DNA of 64,000 bases from Bacteroides cellulosilyticus (GTDB taxonomy: Bacteria > Bacteroidota > Bacteroidia > Bacteroidales > Bacteroidaceae), in contig NZ_CP081903.1 of assembly GCF_020091405.1 (NCBI RefSeq), positions 620,001 to 684,000 of the forward strand. The letters run 5' to 3'. How positions within the stretch are numbered: the stretch's first letter is position 1; every line of letters starts with the position of its first letter. Shown in pieces: positions 15,400 through 24,692 of this stretch. The notes under the pieces are model-generated. The model made no database searches. It worked only from the letters and a program-made list of their open reading frames with translations, and was not told the DNA's origin. The position numbers were made by a program, and so were the translations under genes.

Positions 15400-15490
15400 A
15401 AAGGGCTACACCCTTTCGCCCGGATGGTGTAGCCCTTTGCACAAAAGGGTGTAACCATCCATGGGAAAGGGTGTAGCCATCCTGTAATAT
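15400..15490. terminator. Bidirectional hairpin plus repeated motif between convergent genes
   Basis: AAAGGGCTACACC (15400-15412) and GGTGTAGCCCTTT (15426-15438) are perfect 13-bp complements around a 13-nt loop, placed between the DUF4373 gene and the convergent glycosyltransferase gene. Two near-identical direct copies follow at once, AAAGGGTGTAACCATCC and AAAGGGTGTAGCCATCC, themselves close variants of the hairpin arm. The hairpin could terminate from both sides although T-runs are short. The extra copies are unexplained. Confidence 0.55.
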
Positions 15491-15510
15491 ACATTTCCGC
15501 TAATGCATGA

Positions 15511-16608
15511 TTAATGTTTTTCCCAGAAGTCCAGATATTGGCGGGCCACCTTCACATGATCGTGATACTTGGCTACATATTCAATGCTTTGCGCCGATAA
15601 TTCCGGAATACGCTCTTTATGAAGCACTATATCTTCCAACTTTTGATAAATATCTTGCTCGTCGGGCAGAACATTGATAATGGGACGAAGTTCTGTTTCA
15701 TTCAATATCTCATAGTTCTCCGGCTCACCGCCTCCCACTACCGTTACTCCTTTTGCCATAGCCAATAGTGAATTCATGGAAGGAGTATACGAATACAACT
15801 GATCTAACTGAACATCAGCATCATCCATCAACTGCTGATAGCGGGCATAAGGCACATCATGCACTTCAGTGACGCGGCAAAGCTCAGAATACTTACGCCG
15901 CACTTCTTGCAAAACGGGCAGCATAACATCAGTCCCCTTCAAATTACTACGGGCAGACTGAATGCCGATGAAGAAATTCAGTTTCTCCGGCACACTGCGA
16001 ACGCGGGATGTTACCTCACGCAAATCGATAGGTAAAGGAATGAAAGCTGTCTTATCTGAAAAGTAAGGCTGATAGGAAGCGTAATACTCCCACAAACAGG
16101 CGATAATGCCATTACAAGTTTCGGCTATAGCCCGAGTGGCACGAGCTGCCCCACCATAATACCAATCCTGAAGAGTAATCTGATTAAAAGCCGTATCACG
16201 ATACCGGTCTCCGATCTTAAAATCCGAATAGTGGAAAATGCTTGTTTCCATACAAGCACGAATATAATAATAGTCGGTCCCGAAAGCTCCCAAAAAGACC
16301 TTGCCATTGTGCCGTTGCAAATAACGGTAAACAGGCAAAGTACGTTCACTGCGTAAACGCAAAAAATAAGGACTGATAATCTGCACAACATCATATCCCC
16401 GAAAACCCGGCAAATGACGCAATATACGGAGAAGGCAACAGATACCATCACGCAAACTATCCGTCGGCCGGTCAAGAGCTATATCACGCGGATAGTTCCT
16501 CCAACCACAACCATCGGAAGCAACACAGACATCGTGCCCCAATGCCCGAAGCCCTTCCGCAAGATTCCAATGCAGTCCGCTAAACTCTCCAAGTAACAAT
16601 ATCTTCAT
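15511..16608 (-). CDS. Glycosyltransferase, GT-B type
   Basis: The 365-residue product starts MKILLLGEFSGLHWNLAEGL, a GT-B N-terminal strand-loop-helix. It has a donor-domain region with FFIGIQSARSNLKGTDV near residue 210 and a serine-rich loop YSYTPSMNSLLAMAKG near 280 where GT4 enzymes bind the nucleotide sugar. No membrane segment is present. The gene overlaps the GT2 gene upstream by 4 bp, so the two are translationally coupled and probably act on one glycan. They lie outside the capsule operon, directly downstream of an efflux operon. The glycan and sugar are unknown. Confidence 0.75.
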   Translation of the reverse strand: MKILLLGEFSGLHWNLAEGLRALGHDVCVASDGCGWRNYPRDIALDRPTDSLRDGICCLLRILRHLPGFRGYDVVQIISPYFLRLRSERTLPVYRYLQRHNGKVFLGAFGTDYYYIRACMETSIFHYSDFKIGDRYRDTAFNQITLQDWYYGGAARATRAIAETCNGIIACLWEYYASYQPYFSDKTAFIPLPIDLREVTSRVRSVPEKLNFFIGIQSARSNLKGTDVMLPVLQEVRRKYSELCRVTEVHDVPYARYQQLMDDADVQLDQLYSYTPSMNSLLAMAKGVTVVGGGEPENYEILNETELRPIINVLPDEQDIYQKLEDIVLHKERIPELSAQSIEYVAKYHDHVKVARQYLDFWEKH

Positions 16609-17507
16609 ATAACAAAACGGATATAAACATTAATGACAGGACAAACCAAACGATACTTCCAAGAATACTTTTTATAGGGCAAAGGTACTAATCCCTCTTG
16701 TTTCAGGATAGCTAATTGCCGGTTCATCTCATTTATACTACATTTATTCCGCCACATCTGACGGATATAGTCGATAACAAGAAAATGGATTCGTCTATTC
16801 AATGCCTCCAAACACTCGACAGAGGTGTCAGACTGACAGGCCTGACTAAACGCTTTCAACCGAAAAAGCATTTCTTTAAAATCAGATACCCTCCTCCGAC
16901 ATTCATCTTCAGCAATCATTCTCGTTAAAGAAGAAGATGAACAGTAATAACCATACACTTTATAAGAAGTCACCAACATTTTTCGGGCGAAGAAGTAAGC
17001 TTTGGCAACAAACTCTTCATCTTCAAAAAGGCTCGTCTTACTGAAATAAAGAGAAGACGTCTCCAATAAACTTCGACGGAAGAAATGCGTCCAAACAACT
17101 CCCGTAAAGTTATTTAATGCCATGAAGTGGGCACCGGATGAGTATTCTACATAAGACGGCAATTGATTGGTCGGATTCTGCTTCTCCAACGAAGAGACAC
17201 AAGTAAACTCCTGAAAACCAAATTTTAAAATATCAGGTGAATATAGTTTCAACAAAGAAAAGCAAGAAAGAAGTGTATTCGGTACTAAAATATCATCAGC
17301 ATCTACAAAAAAAAGATATTCACCATGCGCTTGTTTCATTCCACTATTACGTGCTCCCCCCGTAGTCTGACTCTTATCGTCCGCTACAATGATTTCATAA
17401 CTCCCCTCTTCCATTCCCTGTTCACGGATAGAAGTAATACAGCGTTGCAGCAATACCGGGTCTGCCGTACCATAAAAAGGAATAATTATGCTGATAAAAG
17501 GACTCAT
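16605..17507 (-). CDS. Glycosyltransferase family 2
   Basis: The product (about 300 residues from Met at 17507) has the GT-A signature FISIIIPFYGTADP at its start, then ADDKS near residue 42, GGARNSGMKQAHGEYL and the metal-binding FVDADD at residues 67-72. The frame extends 14 codons further up to 17549, but MSPFISIIIPF is the usual family start. The C-terminal half has no obvious membrane helix. It is coupled to the following glycosyltransferase by a 4-bp overlap. It lies 75 bp downstream of the TolC-like gene and could be read from the efflux operon promoter. Substrates are unknown. Confidence 0.82.
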   Translation of the reverse strand: MSPFISIIIPFYGTADPVLLQRCITSIREQGMEEGSYEIIVADDKSQTTGGARNSGMKQAHGEYLFFVDADDILVPNTLLSCFSLLKLYSPDILKFGFQEFTCVSSLEKQNPTNQLPSYVEYSSGAHFMALNNFTGVVWTHFFRRSLLETSSLYFSKTSLFEDEEFVAKAYFFARKMLVTSYKVYGYYCSSSSLTRMIAEDECRRRVSDFKEMLFRLKAFSQACQSDTSVECLEALNRRIHFLVIDYIRQMWRNKCSINEMNRQLAILKQEGLVPLPYKKYSWKYRLVCPVINVYIRFVI

Positions 17508-17582
17508 GTGGCAAATATACAGAAAATCCTCCCCCAGCCTCGCAGCCAAAGAAGGATTTTCAAGAGAAAGACACTAAAAAAG

Positions 17583-18893
17583 TTATTCAATCGGTATTCC
17601 TTTATAGAAGTCCAATATCTTTGTACGGAACAGATATTCATATTTGGCCTGCAACTCATCAGACTGGGCTTTCATCAAATTCTGTTTCGCTTCGTTATAC
17701 TCTACGGCATTAGCTTTGCCATTATCATACTTCTCACTCATCAGCTTGAAAGATTCCATACTGGCATTGGCTGCCGTACTACTACTGGTATACTTGCTTT
17801 CGGAAGCCAGTGCAGTGTACCAGGCTTGCTGAATTTCTTTATAGAGCGTTTTCTTGGTATTATCCAGTTGCAGAGAATAATTCTCCTGCTGTAAACGCGC
17901 TGTGCGCACACGGTTACGAGTAGTAAAGCGATTAAAGAGAGGAACACTCAGACTAAATCCTACATACTTACTGAAATTATCCCGCATCTGCTCACTAAAA
18001 TTACGATCAATAGTAGAATAATAATTAGTTCCAAGACTACCGCTAAAACTCAATTGCGGATAAAAAGCACTTTGAGCTATACGGATATTATGCTTGCTAC
18101 CTTCCAAACGATATTGTGCTGCCCGAATGGCAGCTTTAGTCGACAAAGCCGTCTGATAGACCTCATCCGGAGGAGTAAGGGGCTCTAAGTCAAGCTTCAC
18201 TACAGGAGCGGCTAAACCGAATCCTTCCGGAGTTTCCAACTCGATAAGCTGACTAAGGTCAAGTAATGCCAACTGAAAATTATTATCAGTCTGCACAGCA
18301 CTCATCTCATCCTGAGCAACACGGGCTTTTGCCTCAGCAACCTCCGCAGGAGATGCTTTACCCAATTCCGCAAGACGAGAAATACGGGCATATTGCTCTT
18401 TGCTCAACTCTACCTGGCCAAGAGAAACCTGATGTAATTCTTGATTGAACAGTACCTGCAAATAAGCAGAAGCAATATTTATAGAAATATCTTCTTTGGC
18501 TTTTTCCAAATCCGCCATAGCAGCTTTAAGATTCAGTTTGGCCAAAGCATACTGATTAGGAATCTGTAAACCGGTGAATATAGGAACATTAGTAGACAAA
18601 GACATATTAGTACTGTGGCTACTCACACTAATGTACTTTTGTTCATCTCCTATACGCACATCCGTACGTCCCCAGTTCCAACTTTGCCCTGCACTACCGT
18701 TCAAATTCGGCAGACGCGCCCATTTGGCCGTATTCACGCTTACGGCACTTTGTTCTGCCTCATTAGCACTCTGACGGATACTGATATTATGTTCTATAGC
18801 GTAGTCGATGCATTGGCGTAATGTCCAGCCCTCCTGTGCCTGCACCGAGACAGCAAAGACAGCCATACATCCTATTATTAAGTTCTTCTTCAT
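17583..18893 (-). CDS. TolC-family outer-membrane efflux protein
   Basis: The 436-residue product has a signal peptide ending SVQA-QEGW. Two outer-membrane-efflux repeats follow, the first starting WTLRQCIDYAIEHNISIRQS and the second near VYQTALSTKAAIRAAQYRLE. Long coiled-coil stretches are typical of the periplasmic tunnel (EQARISRLAELGKASPAEVAEAKARVAQDE region). It should form the outer-membrane channel of the tripartite pump encoded upstream. It is last of five minus-strand genes with short gaps, 42 bp from the adaptor gene. Confidence 0.93.
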   Translation of the reverse strand: MKKNLIIGCMAVFAVSVQAQEGWTLRQCIDYAIEHNISIRQSANEAEQSAVSVNTAKWARLPNLNGSAGQSWNWGRTDVRIGDEQKYISVSSHSTNMSLSTNVPIFTGLQIPNQYALAKLNLKAAMADLEKAKEDISINIASAYLQVLFNQELHQVSLGQVELSKEQYARISRLAELGKASPAEVAEAKARVAQDEMSAVQTDNNFQLALLDLSQLIELETPEGFGLAAPVVKLDLEPLTPPDEVYQTALSTKAAIRAAQYRLEGSKHNIRIAQSAFYPQLSFSGSLGTNYYSTIDRNFSEQMRDNFSKYVGFSLSVPLFNRFTTRNRVRTARLQQENYSLQLDNTKKTLYKEIQQAWYTALASESKYTSSSTAANASMESFKLMSEKYDNGKANAVEYNEAKQNLMKAQSDELQAKYEYLFRTKILDFYKGIPIE

Positions 18894-18935
18894 AATCTGT
18901 TATTATTGAATTATACAAGGTTACTTCACCGGCAT

Positions 18936-20036
18936 TTATTTATCCTTCTTCTCTGCACCGCGCACTTTGGCTTTGCCGTCCACACCGTCTTTGATAACAA
19001 TCTTGATACCGTCACTCATACCCACTTTCACCTCTTTACGCTCGAACTTCTGGGCAGGCACACTATCCGTCATCACATATACAAATGTGCTGTCTCCACT
19101 AAACTCAATAGTACTTTCAGGTAAAGTAAGCGCCTTTTGTGCACGTTCCAGTACAATTTCCGCATTAGCAGAATACCCCGAACGAATCATCACCGTATCG
19201 GGCACCTGTATAGCTGCCTTTATCTCAAATTGATTGGCACCGTTTTCTTCTACCCCCTTCGGAGAGATATATTCCAGTATAGCGTCAAATGAAAGATTCT
19301 GCAAAGCACCAATTGTCAACTTCACAGGCATACCTTCATGAACACGACCGACTTCCGTTTCATCAATTTTACCTCTGAAAATCAAATCATTCATATTGGC
19401 AACCGTAGCGATTGTCGTACCATCATTGAACGTGTTACTCATGATCACCGAGTTACCGGCTTTTACCGGTACATCCAGTATCAAACCATCAATTGTGGAA
19501 CGGATCAATGTACTTGAGAAAGAAGCACTGCTCTTTGTAATGCCTTCCTTCACAATTTCCAGGTTATCCTTAGCAGTCTGCAACTCTTCACGCACCTGCT
19601 TTACACTTACCTCGGCTTTTTCATATTCTTCACGACTGATCAGCTTGTCTTCAAACAACTTCTCTATGCGGGCAAAGTCTGTTTCGCCCTGTTTCGCATT
19701 AAGTTCCGCCAGACGCACACGGCTCTCGGCAGAGTTCAACGTACCTAGTTCGGGAATCACTTTCACCTTAGCGATCACTTCTCCCTTGCGTATAGTCTGT
19801 CCCGCTTCTTTATACAACTCGTCAATGATACCCGATATCTGGGGTTTAATGAGAATCTCGTCCCTCGGTTCTACCTTTCCGGTTGCCACAGTCGTTTTTT
19901 CCAGGTCGGCCACTGTCGGAGTTACTGTATCATACACCGTAATCTTGGGTTTAGACTTCTGGTAAAGGAATACAAACGTGAAGATGAAAATGGCAGCTAC
20001 AACTACCAATAATGCGATTTTCAGATACTTTTTCAT
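18936..20036 (-). CDS. MacA-like periplasmic adaptor (HlyD/MFP family)
   Basis: The 366-residue protein has an N-terminal membrane helix (residues 6-25). A split biotinyl-lipoyl domain (KPQISGIIDELYKEAGQTI near 66, DGLILDVPVKAGNSV near 190) flanks a coiled-coil hairpin, and the C-terminal part is a beta-barrel/MP domain. It should bridge the inner-membrane ABC permeases and the TolC-like channel. The gene lies between the second permease and TolC genes with gaps under 80 bp. The substrate is unknown; MacAB-like systems export macrolides, lipopeptides or peptides. Confidence 0.9.
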   Translation of the reverse strand: MKKYLKIALLVVVAAIFIFTFVFLYQKSKPKITVYDTVTPTVADLEKTTVATGKVEPRDEILIKPQISGIIDELYKEAGQTIRKGEVIAKVKVIPELGTLNSAESRVRLAELNAKQGETDFARIEKLFEDKLISREEYEKAEVSVKQVREELQTAKDNLEIVKEGITKSSASFSSTLIRSTIDGLILDVPVKAGNSVIMSNTFNDGTTIATVANMNDLIFRGKIDETEVGRVHEGMPVKLTIGALQNLSFDAILEYISPKGVEENGANQFEIKAAIQVPDTVMIRSGYSANAEIVLERAQKALTLPESTIEFSGDSTFVYVMTDSVPAQKFERKEVKVGMSDGIKIVIKDGVDGKAKVRGAEKKDK

Positions 20037-20110
20037 ACTATTATTATATTATTGTTTCTTTATTTCTATTTTAGGGAATTAAGGAGTTAAAGGAGTTATC
20101 GCTCCTCTTA

Positions 20111-21355
20111 TTATTCATCTCTGATAGCCTCAATAGGTTTAATTGCCATGGCACGATAGGCCGGAGCCAAACCTGCAAGCACTCCTAAAGCAATCAATAG
20201 CGCACAGGTACCGATAGCCAGGCCGAATGAAACCTGATAATGAGTAGTGATATGCCCCGGATCATTGGCGGCAGCCTCCAATACCTGCAATACCAGTACA
20301 GCAAAAGAGATACCTGCCATACCCGCAATAGTAGTCAACACCATACTTTCAGAAAGAATCTGCTGCAAGATATCCCTCGGACGTGCTCCGATGGCGCGGC
20401 GAATGCCAATTTCCGTGGTACGCTCACGCACTGTCACCATCATAATGTTCGATACGCCAATAGCTCCGGCAAACAAGGTACCCAAACCTACCATCCAGAT
20501 CAATATTCGGACTCCCGTCATCAGATTGTCCACCATAGAGAACATGGCCTCCGCATTCAGCATCATCACTGCCTGCTTATCATCCGGAGAAATGTAATGA
20601 GCCGCCTTTACTATGCGCTCCACCTTATCCTGAATATCCGTCACCTTGACACCGGGCTTCACGGTGAAACATGCCACATGTATCCGGTTGCCCAGATTAT
20701 AGGCTTGTTTCATGGTTGTATAAGGCAATGTTATTGCTTCCGAAGCCTGTCCCTGAATATTCATGTTGCCCTCGGACGAGCACATACCCACCACCTGATA
20801 GTAAATACCGTCTACCCGGATATACTTTCCACAAGGGTCTTCTCCCGGGCGAAACAAACTTTCATACACACGTTTACCTATTGTGCAGACTTTACGTGCT
20901 TCCTTAATATCCACATCGTTGATGAAGCGTCCATACGCCATCTCCTGGTGCTCTATATGTTCATATTCGGGATACAATCCCTTTACGCTACATTCATATT
21001 TCTTATCTCCATGCACAGCCGTTCTTCCCCAGTAGGCGATGGAAGGAGTGATGATATCAATTTCCGCCACCCCATTGCGCAGGCGCTCAATATCAGAGAG
21101 TTCCAGATTCCACCAACGTCCTTTCCGGAAACCTTTATACGCCTCTCCCGTCTTCTGCGAAACCAGGAAAGCCGAATTCGTGGCAAAGCCTTCGAACTGG
21201 GAACTCATAGCCTGCTGCATCCCCTGCCCGCCACCGATAAGCGCCACCAGCATGAAGATACCCCAGAATACACCGAATGCCGTCAGCAAGCTTCGCGTCT
21301 TGTTTCTTGTAATCGTGATGAGGATTTCCTCACAAGAGTCTATATCTATTCTCAT
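20111..21355 (-). CDS. MacB-like ABC transporter permease (second copy)
   Basis: The 414-residue protein shows the MacB layout. An N-terminal helix (SLLTAFGVFWGIFMLVALIG) is followed by a periplasmic MacB core domain (~residues 50-280) and three C-terminal helices separated by FtsX-type motifs (RERTTEIGIRRAIGARPRDI). The protein ends LAPAYRAMAIKPIEAIRDE. No ATPase domain is fused. It follows a paralogous permease gene with a 59-bp gap. The pair probably forms a heterodimer driven by the separate ATPase at the head of the operon. Confidence 0.9.
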   Translation of the reverse strand: MRIDIDSCEEILITITRNKTRSLLTAFGVFWGIFMLVALIGGGQGMQQAMSSQFEGFATNSAFLVSQKTGEAYKGFRKGRWWNLELSDIERLRNGVAEIDIITPSIAYWGRTAVHGDKKYECSVKGLYPEYEHIEHQEMAYGRFINDVDIKEARKVCTIGKRVYESLFRPGEDPCGKYIRVDGIYYQVVGMCSSEGNMNIQGQASEAITLPYTTMKQAYNLGNRIHVACFTVKPGVKVTDIQDKVERIVKAAHYISPDDKQAVMMLNAEAMFSMVDNLMTGVRILIWMVGLGTLFAGAIGVSNIMMVTVRERTTEIGIRRAIGARPRDILQQILSESMVLTTIAGMAGISFAVLVLQVLEAAANDPGHITTHYQVSFGLAIGTCALLIALGVLAGLAPAYRAMAIKPIEAIRDE

Positions 21356-21414
21356 GTTAATAGTGATTAATGTTTAGTGATTAGTGATTCATACTTTATA
21401 TTCATCGTTAGCCA

Positions 21415-22674
21415 CTAATCCGCTCTCAATGCTTCTATCGGACTGATGCTTACAGCCTTCTTTGCCGGGAAGAAACCGGCCAGCGTTCCCGCTATAATCA
21501 AGGTCAGCGTAGCCTGAATGGCGACACTCAAATCTACGGTCGGATTCGAAAACATGGTTTGCTGGAACATACCCGCATCCATAGTCTGAGTACCAAAAGC
21601 CGAGTTCATCCATTCCGTGACGGCAATGCCGGCCACCATCCCTATATACCCGAACAAAGTAGTGATAGCAACGCTCTCCACAATAATCAGCCAGAGAATA
21701 GACAATGGCTTCGCTCCAAGTGCCTTCCGGATGCCAAACTCGCGAGTACGTTCTTTCACCGTAATCAACATGATGTTCGAAACCCCGACTATTCCGCTCA
21801 ACAATGTGAAAATACCAATCACCCAGATAGCTGTGCGAAGCATTCCCATTGCATTTTGTGTCCGCATATAATCAGTGAAACGGTTCCATATCCAGATAGC
21901 ACTGTTATCCTGAGGATCAAAACGACGGTTGGCGCCGATCACCTTGCGATAATTAGCCTCAAAAAGCTCATTACTCTCTATTGTTTCCAGATTCTTAGTA
22001 GTGAAAATGATATTATTCAGCTGTTCGCCTTTATTATAGATAGTCTGTAAAGTGGAAAACGGGATGTAAGCCTCACTGGCTTCACGATCTCCCTGGTCAT
22101 TATAAATACCTACCACCTGATATGCTACACCACTTGCATTGACAAACTGCCCGATAGGCTCGGTATGAGTTTTATCGAATAGAATTTCAGCAGTCTTCTT
22201 ATGTATAACTATAACCTTCCGGCGTTCTTTCAAGTCATTCTGATTAATAAAACGCCCGTCCGCAGTTTTCACAGTTTCCACCTCCGTATAGTTAGGATGC
22301 ACTCCCATCAGGGAGATATTTACATATTCCTGCCCGAAACTTACGTTTACATTGCTCTGCCGCACAGTAGCGCCGGCACTAATTACATAATCGGGGAAAT
22401 ACTTTTCAGTAGCTTCCAGGTCATTGTTCTCCAGACGAACGCGGCGTCCTTCTTTCAACCCTGCATAAGGCTTGGAAGTCCATCCCGGGAAAATGCGGAT
22501 AGAGTTCAATGCACGTTCTGAGGACGACTGGTCGAAAGCATGGATGATACCGTTTCCGGCACCCAGCAGCACTATCAGCATAAAGATGCCCCATGCCACG
22601 GCAAACCCTGTGAGGAATGTACGCAACTTATTCCGCTTGATGGTTCCGTATATTTCTTGCCAAATATCAAACAT
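21415..22674 (-). CDS. MacB-like ABC transporter permease (first copy)
   Basis: The 419-residue permease has an N-terminal helix (TFLTGFAVAWGIFMLIVLLG), a MacB periplasmic core, and C-terminal helices with the motif VKERTREFGIRKALGAKPLS. The end, FFPAKKAVSISPIEALRAD, is typical of FtsX/MacB permeases. It is paralogous to the next gene and 34 bp downstream of the ATPase gene. Its periplasmic domain differs clearly from the second copy, so the two are not a recent duplication. The likely role is mechanotransmission export of a periplasmic substrate through the adaptor and TolC. Confidence 0.9.
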   Translation of the reverse strand: MFDIWQEIYGTIKRNKLRTFLTGFAVAWGIFMLIVLLGAGNGIIHAFDQSSSERALNSIRIFPGWTSKPYAGLKEGRRVRLENNDLEATEKYFPDYVISAGATVRQSNVNVSFGQEYVNISLMGVHPNYTEVETVKTADGRFINQNDLKERRKVIVIHKKTAEILFDKTHTEPIGQFVNASGVAYQVVGIYNDQGDREASEAYIPFSTLQTIYNKGEQLNNIIFTTKNLETIESNELFEANYRKVIGANRRFDPQDNSAIWIWNRFTDYMRTQNAMGMLRTAIWVIGIFTLLSGIVGVSNIMLITVKERTREFGIRKALGAKPLSILWLIIVESVAITTLFGYIGMVAGIAVTEWMNSAFGTQTMDAGMFQQTMFSNPTVDLSVAIQATLTLIIAGTLAGFFPAKKAVSISPIEALRAD

Positions 22675-22708
22675 AGTTGGATTAATTAAAAAATTAAGGA
22701 TTCTTCCA

Positions 22709-23425
22709 TTATTTCATGATTCCGTCTTTTCCAAACGGAGAAGCGTCATGATTCAGATTTTCTTCAATGCTGCCGATAATACCATCCTTGATATGAATAA
22801 TCTTATCCGTTTGATTAGCTACACCGCTTTCATGGGTAACCACAACAATCGTCATACCTGTCCTGTGCAAATCTTTAAGGATCTGCATAACTTCCACAGA
22901 AGTCTTACTATCAAGAGCGCCGGTCGGCTCATCAGCCAAGATAATCTGAGGCTGCGTTATAAGAGCACGTGCAATGGCAACACGCTGTTTCTGTCCGCCG
23001 GACATTTCATTCGGCATGTGATGCGCCCAGTCCTTCAATCCCAGGCGGTCCAGATATTCCAGTGCCATGGCGTTGCGCTTGCGGCGACTTACTCCCTGAT
23101 AGAAAAGCGGAAGCGCTACATTCTCTACTGCGTTTTTAAAGGAAATCAAGTTAAACGACTGAAAGATGAACCCGATCATACGGTTCCGGTATTCAGCCGC
23201 TTTAGTCTCACTGAGGTTTTTGATCAGCGTACCGTTCAGATAATACTCACCGGTATCATAGTTATCCAAAATACCCAATATATTAAGTAAGGTGGATTTA
23301 CCGGAACCCGAAGCTCCCATGATGGAAACAAACTCACCCCGCTTGATATCGAGGTTGATGCCTTTGAGCACATGCAAGGGTGCTCCGTTGTTGTAGGTCT
23401 TGTTAATGTCTTTCAGTTGTATCAC
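22709..23425 (-). CDS. ABC transporter ATP-binding protein (MacB/LolD type)
   Basis: The 238-residue ATPase has Walker A GASGSGKSTLLNILG near residue 36, the Q-loop FQSFNLI near 88, signature MSGGQKQRVAIARAL near 140 and Walker B ILADEPTGALDS near 160, with the H-loop VTHE near 196. Size and motifs match stand-alone LolD/MacB-type ATPases. It is the first gene of the efflux operon and should power the two permeases encoded after it. The 178-bp region between it and the divergent glucokinase gene must hold both promoters; I could not pick a convincing -33/-7 pair for either. Confidence 0.94.
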   Translation of the reverse strand: MIQLKDINKTYNNGAPLHVLKGINLDIKRGEFVSIMGASGSGKSTLLNILGILDNYDTGEYYLNGTLIKNLSETKAAEYRNRMIGFIFQSFNLISFKNAVENVALPLFYQGVSRRKRNAMALEYLDRLGLKDWAHHMPNEMSGGQKQRVAIARALITQPQIILADEPTGALDSKTSVEVMQILKDLHRTGMTIVVVTHESGVANQTDKIIHIKDGIIGSIEENLNHDASPFGKDGIMK

Positions 23426-23603
23426 GTATACCTCTGTTTTAGTCTGTTTTCTTATTAATTTTCACTATTAGACGCAGCTATGTTACGAAAAGTTGCAAAG
23501 AGGGTGAACTTTTTTTCAAAAAGATTTTGAAGTGTCGTTTTTCTTTGTGTAATTTGTAACCATAATACTAATTAACTAACCCTTTAAACAAAACATTAAT
23601 ATC

Positions 23604-24584
23604 ATGAATTCAAGCATGGAAAAACCCTACGTAGTAGGTATTGACATAGGCGGAACAAACACCGTCTTTGGTATTGTGGATGCACGCGGAACTATTATTG
23701 CAAGCGGTTCCATCAAAACCGGCGCTCACGATCAAGCAGATGATTATGTAGATGCAGTCTGCAAGAATCTGTTGCCTTTGATTATCGCTAATGGCGGTGT
23801 AGATAAAATCAAAGGTATCGGTATCGGTGCTCCCAATGGTAACTACTACAGCGGTACTATCGAATTTGCCCCCAACTTGCCGTGGAAAGGTGTAATACCT
23901 TTGGCAGCCATGTTCGAGGAGCGTCTGGGTATACCTACTGCATTGACTAACGACGCTAACGCCGCAGCTATCGGTGAAATGACTTATGGCGCTGCACGTG
24001 GTATGAAAGATTTTATCATGATTACTCTGGGTACAGGCGTAGGTAGCGGTATCGTTATCAACGGTCAGATGGTTTATGGTCACGACGGTTTTGCCGGAGA
24101 ATTGGGCCATACTATTATTCGTCGCGAAAACGGTCGCCTTTGCGGATGCGGACGTCATGGCTGTCTGGAAACTTACTGTTCAGCTACCGGTGTAGCACGT
24201 ACAGCCCGCGAATTCCTGACTGCACGTACCGAACCAAGCCTGCTCCGTTCTATCCCTGCAGAGAACATTACTTCTAAGGACGTATACGACGCTGCCGTTC
24301 AAGGTGATAAATTAGCACAGGATATTTTCAATTTCACGGGTACCATTTTGGGCGAGTCCATTGCTGATGCTATCGCTTTCTCAAGCCCCGAAGCTATCAT
24401 CCTGTTTGGCGGATTGGCCAAATCCGGAGATTATATCTTCAAACCTATCCAGAAAGCTATCGATGACAATGTGCTGAATATCTATAAAGGTAAAGCCAAA
24501 TTGTTGATGTCTGAGTTGAAGGACTCTGATGCAGCTGTTTTAGGTGCCAGTGCACTGGGCTGGGAACTGAGAGACTTGAAATAA
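23604..24584 (+). CDS. glk: ROK-family glucokinase
   Basis: The 326-residue protein has the phosphate-1 motif GIDIGGTNTVFGIVD near residue 12, a sugar-binding region with PNLPWKG and LTNDANAAAIGE near 112, GTGVGSG near 145, and ELGH then the zinc motif CGCGRHGCLE near 170-185. This is the full ROK kinase signature, and in Bacteroides this form is the ATP-dependent glucokinase feeding glucose to glycolysis. Mannose or N-acetyl sugars are possible secondary substrates. Codon use is that of a well-expressed core gene. It is transcribed alone, divergent from the efflux operon, and ends at a clear terminator. Confidence 0.92.
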   Translation: MNSSMEKPYVVGIDIGGTNTVFGIVDARGTIIASGSIKTGAHDQADDYVDAVCKNLLPLIIANGGVDKIKGIGIGAPNGNYYSGTIEFAPNLPWKGVIPLAAMFEERLGIPTALTNDANAAAIGEMTYGAARGMKDFIMITLGTGVGSGIVINGQMVYGHDGFAGELGHTIIRRENGRLCGCGRHGCLETYCSATGVARTAREFLTARTEPSLLRSIPAENITSKDVYDAAVQGDKLAQDIFNFTGTILGESIADAIAFSSPEAIILFGGLAKSGDYIFKPIQKAIDDNVLNIYKGKAKLLMSELKDSDAAVLGASALGWELRDLK

Positions 24585-24607
24585 ATTGTCCATCATAATT
24601 TTAAGTG

Positions 24608-24649
24608 AAATCCTCCTTTTGCCGGTAAAACGGGGAAGGGGGATTTTTT
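24608..24649 (+). terminator. Rho-independent terminator of the glucokinase gene
   Basis: AAATCCTCCTT (24608-24618) pairs with AAGGGGGATTT (24636-24646), with one G-U pair, and runs into six Ts. It is 24 bp after the glucokinase stop codon. Confidence 0.8.
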
Positions 24650-24692
24650 ACTATCACTATATTCAGGCTACCACTTGATGCAAAAATTAAAA

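Noticed and set aside
20240..21370. 376-codon plus-strand open frame
   Set aside because: It is fully antisense to a clear MacB-like permease, has a His/Arg-rich composition and no domain pattern.
23610..24158. 182-codon minus-strand open frame
   Set aside because: Antisense shadow of the ROK glucokinase; no motif and a Thr/Cys-rich artefact composition.
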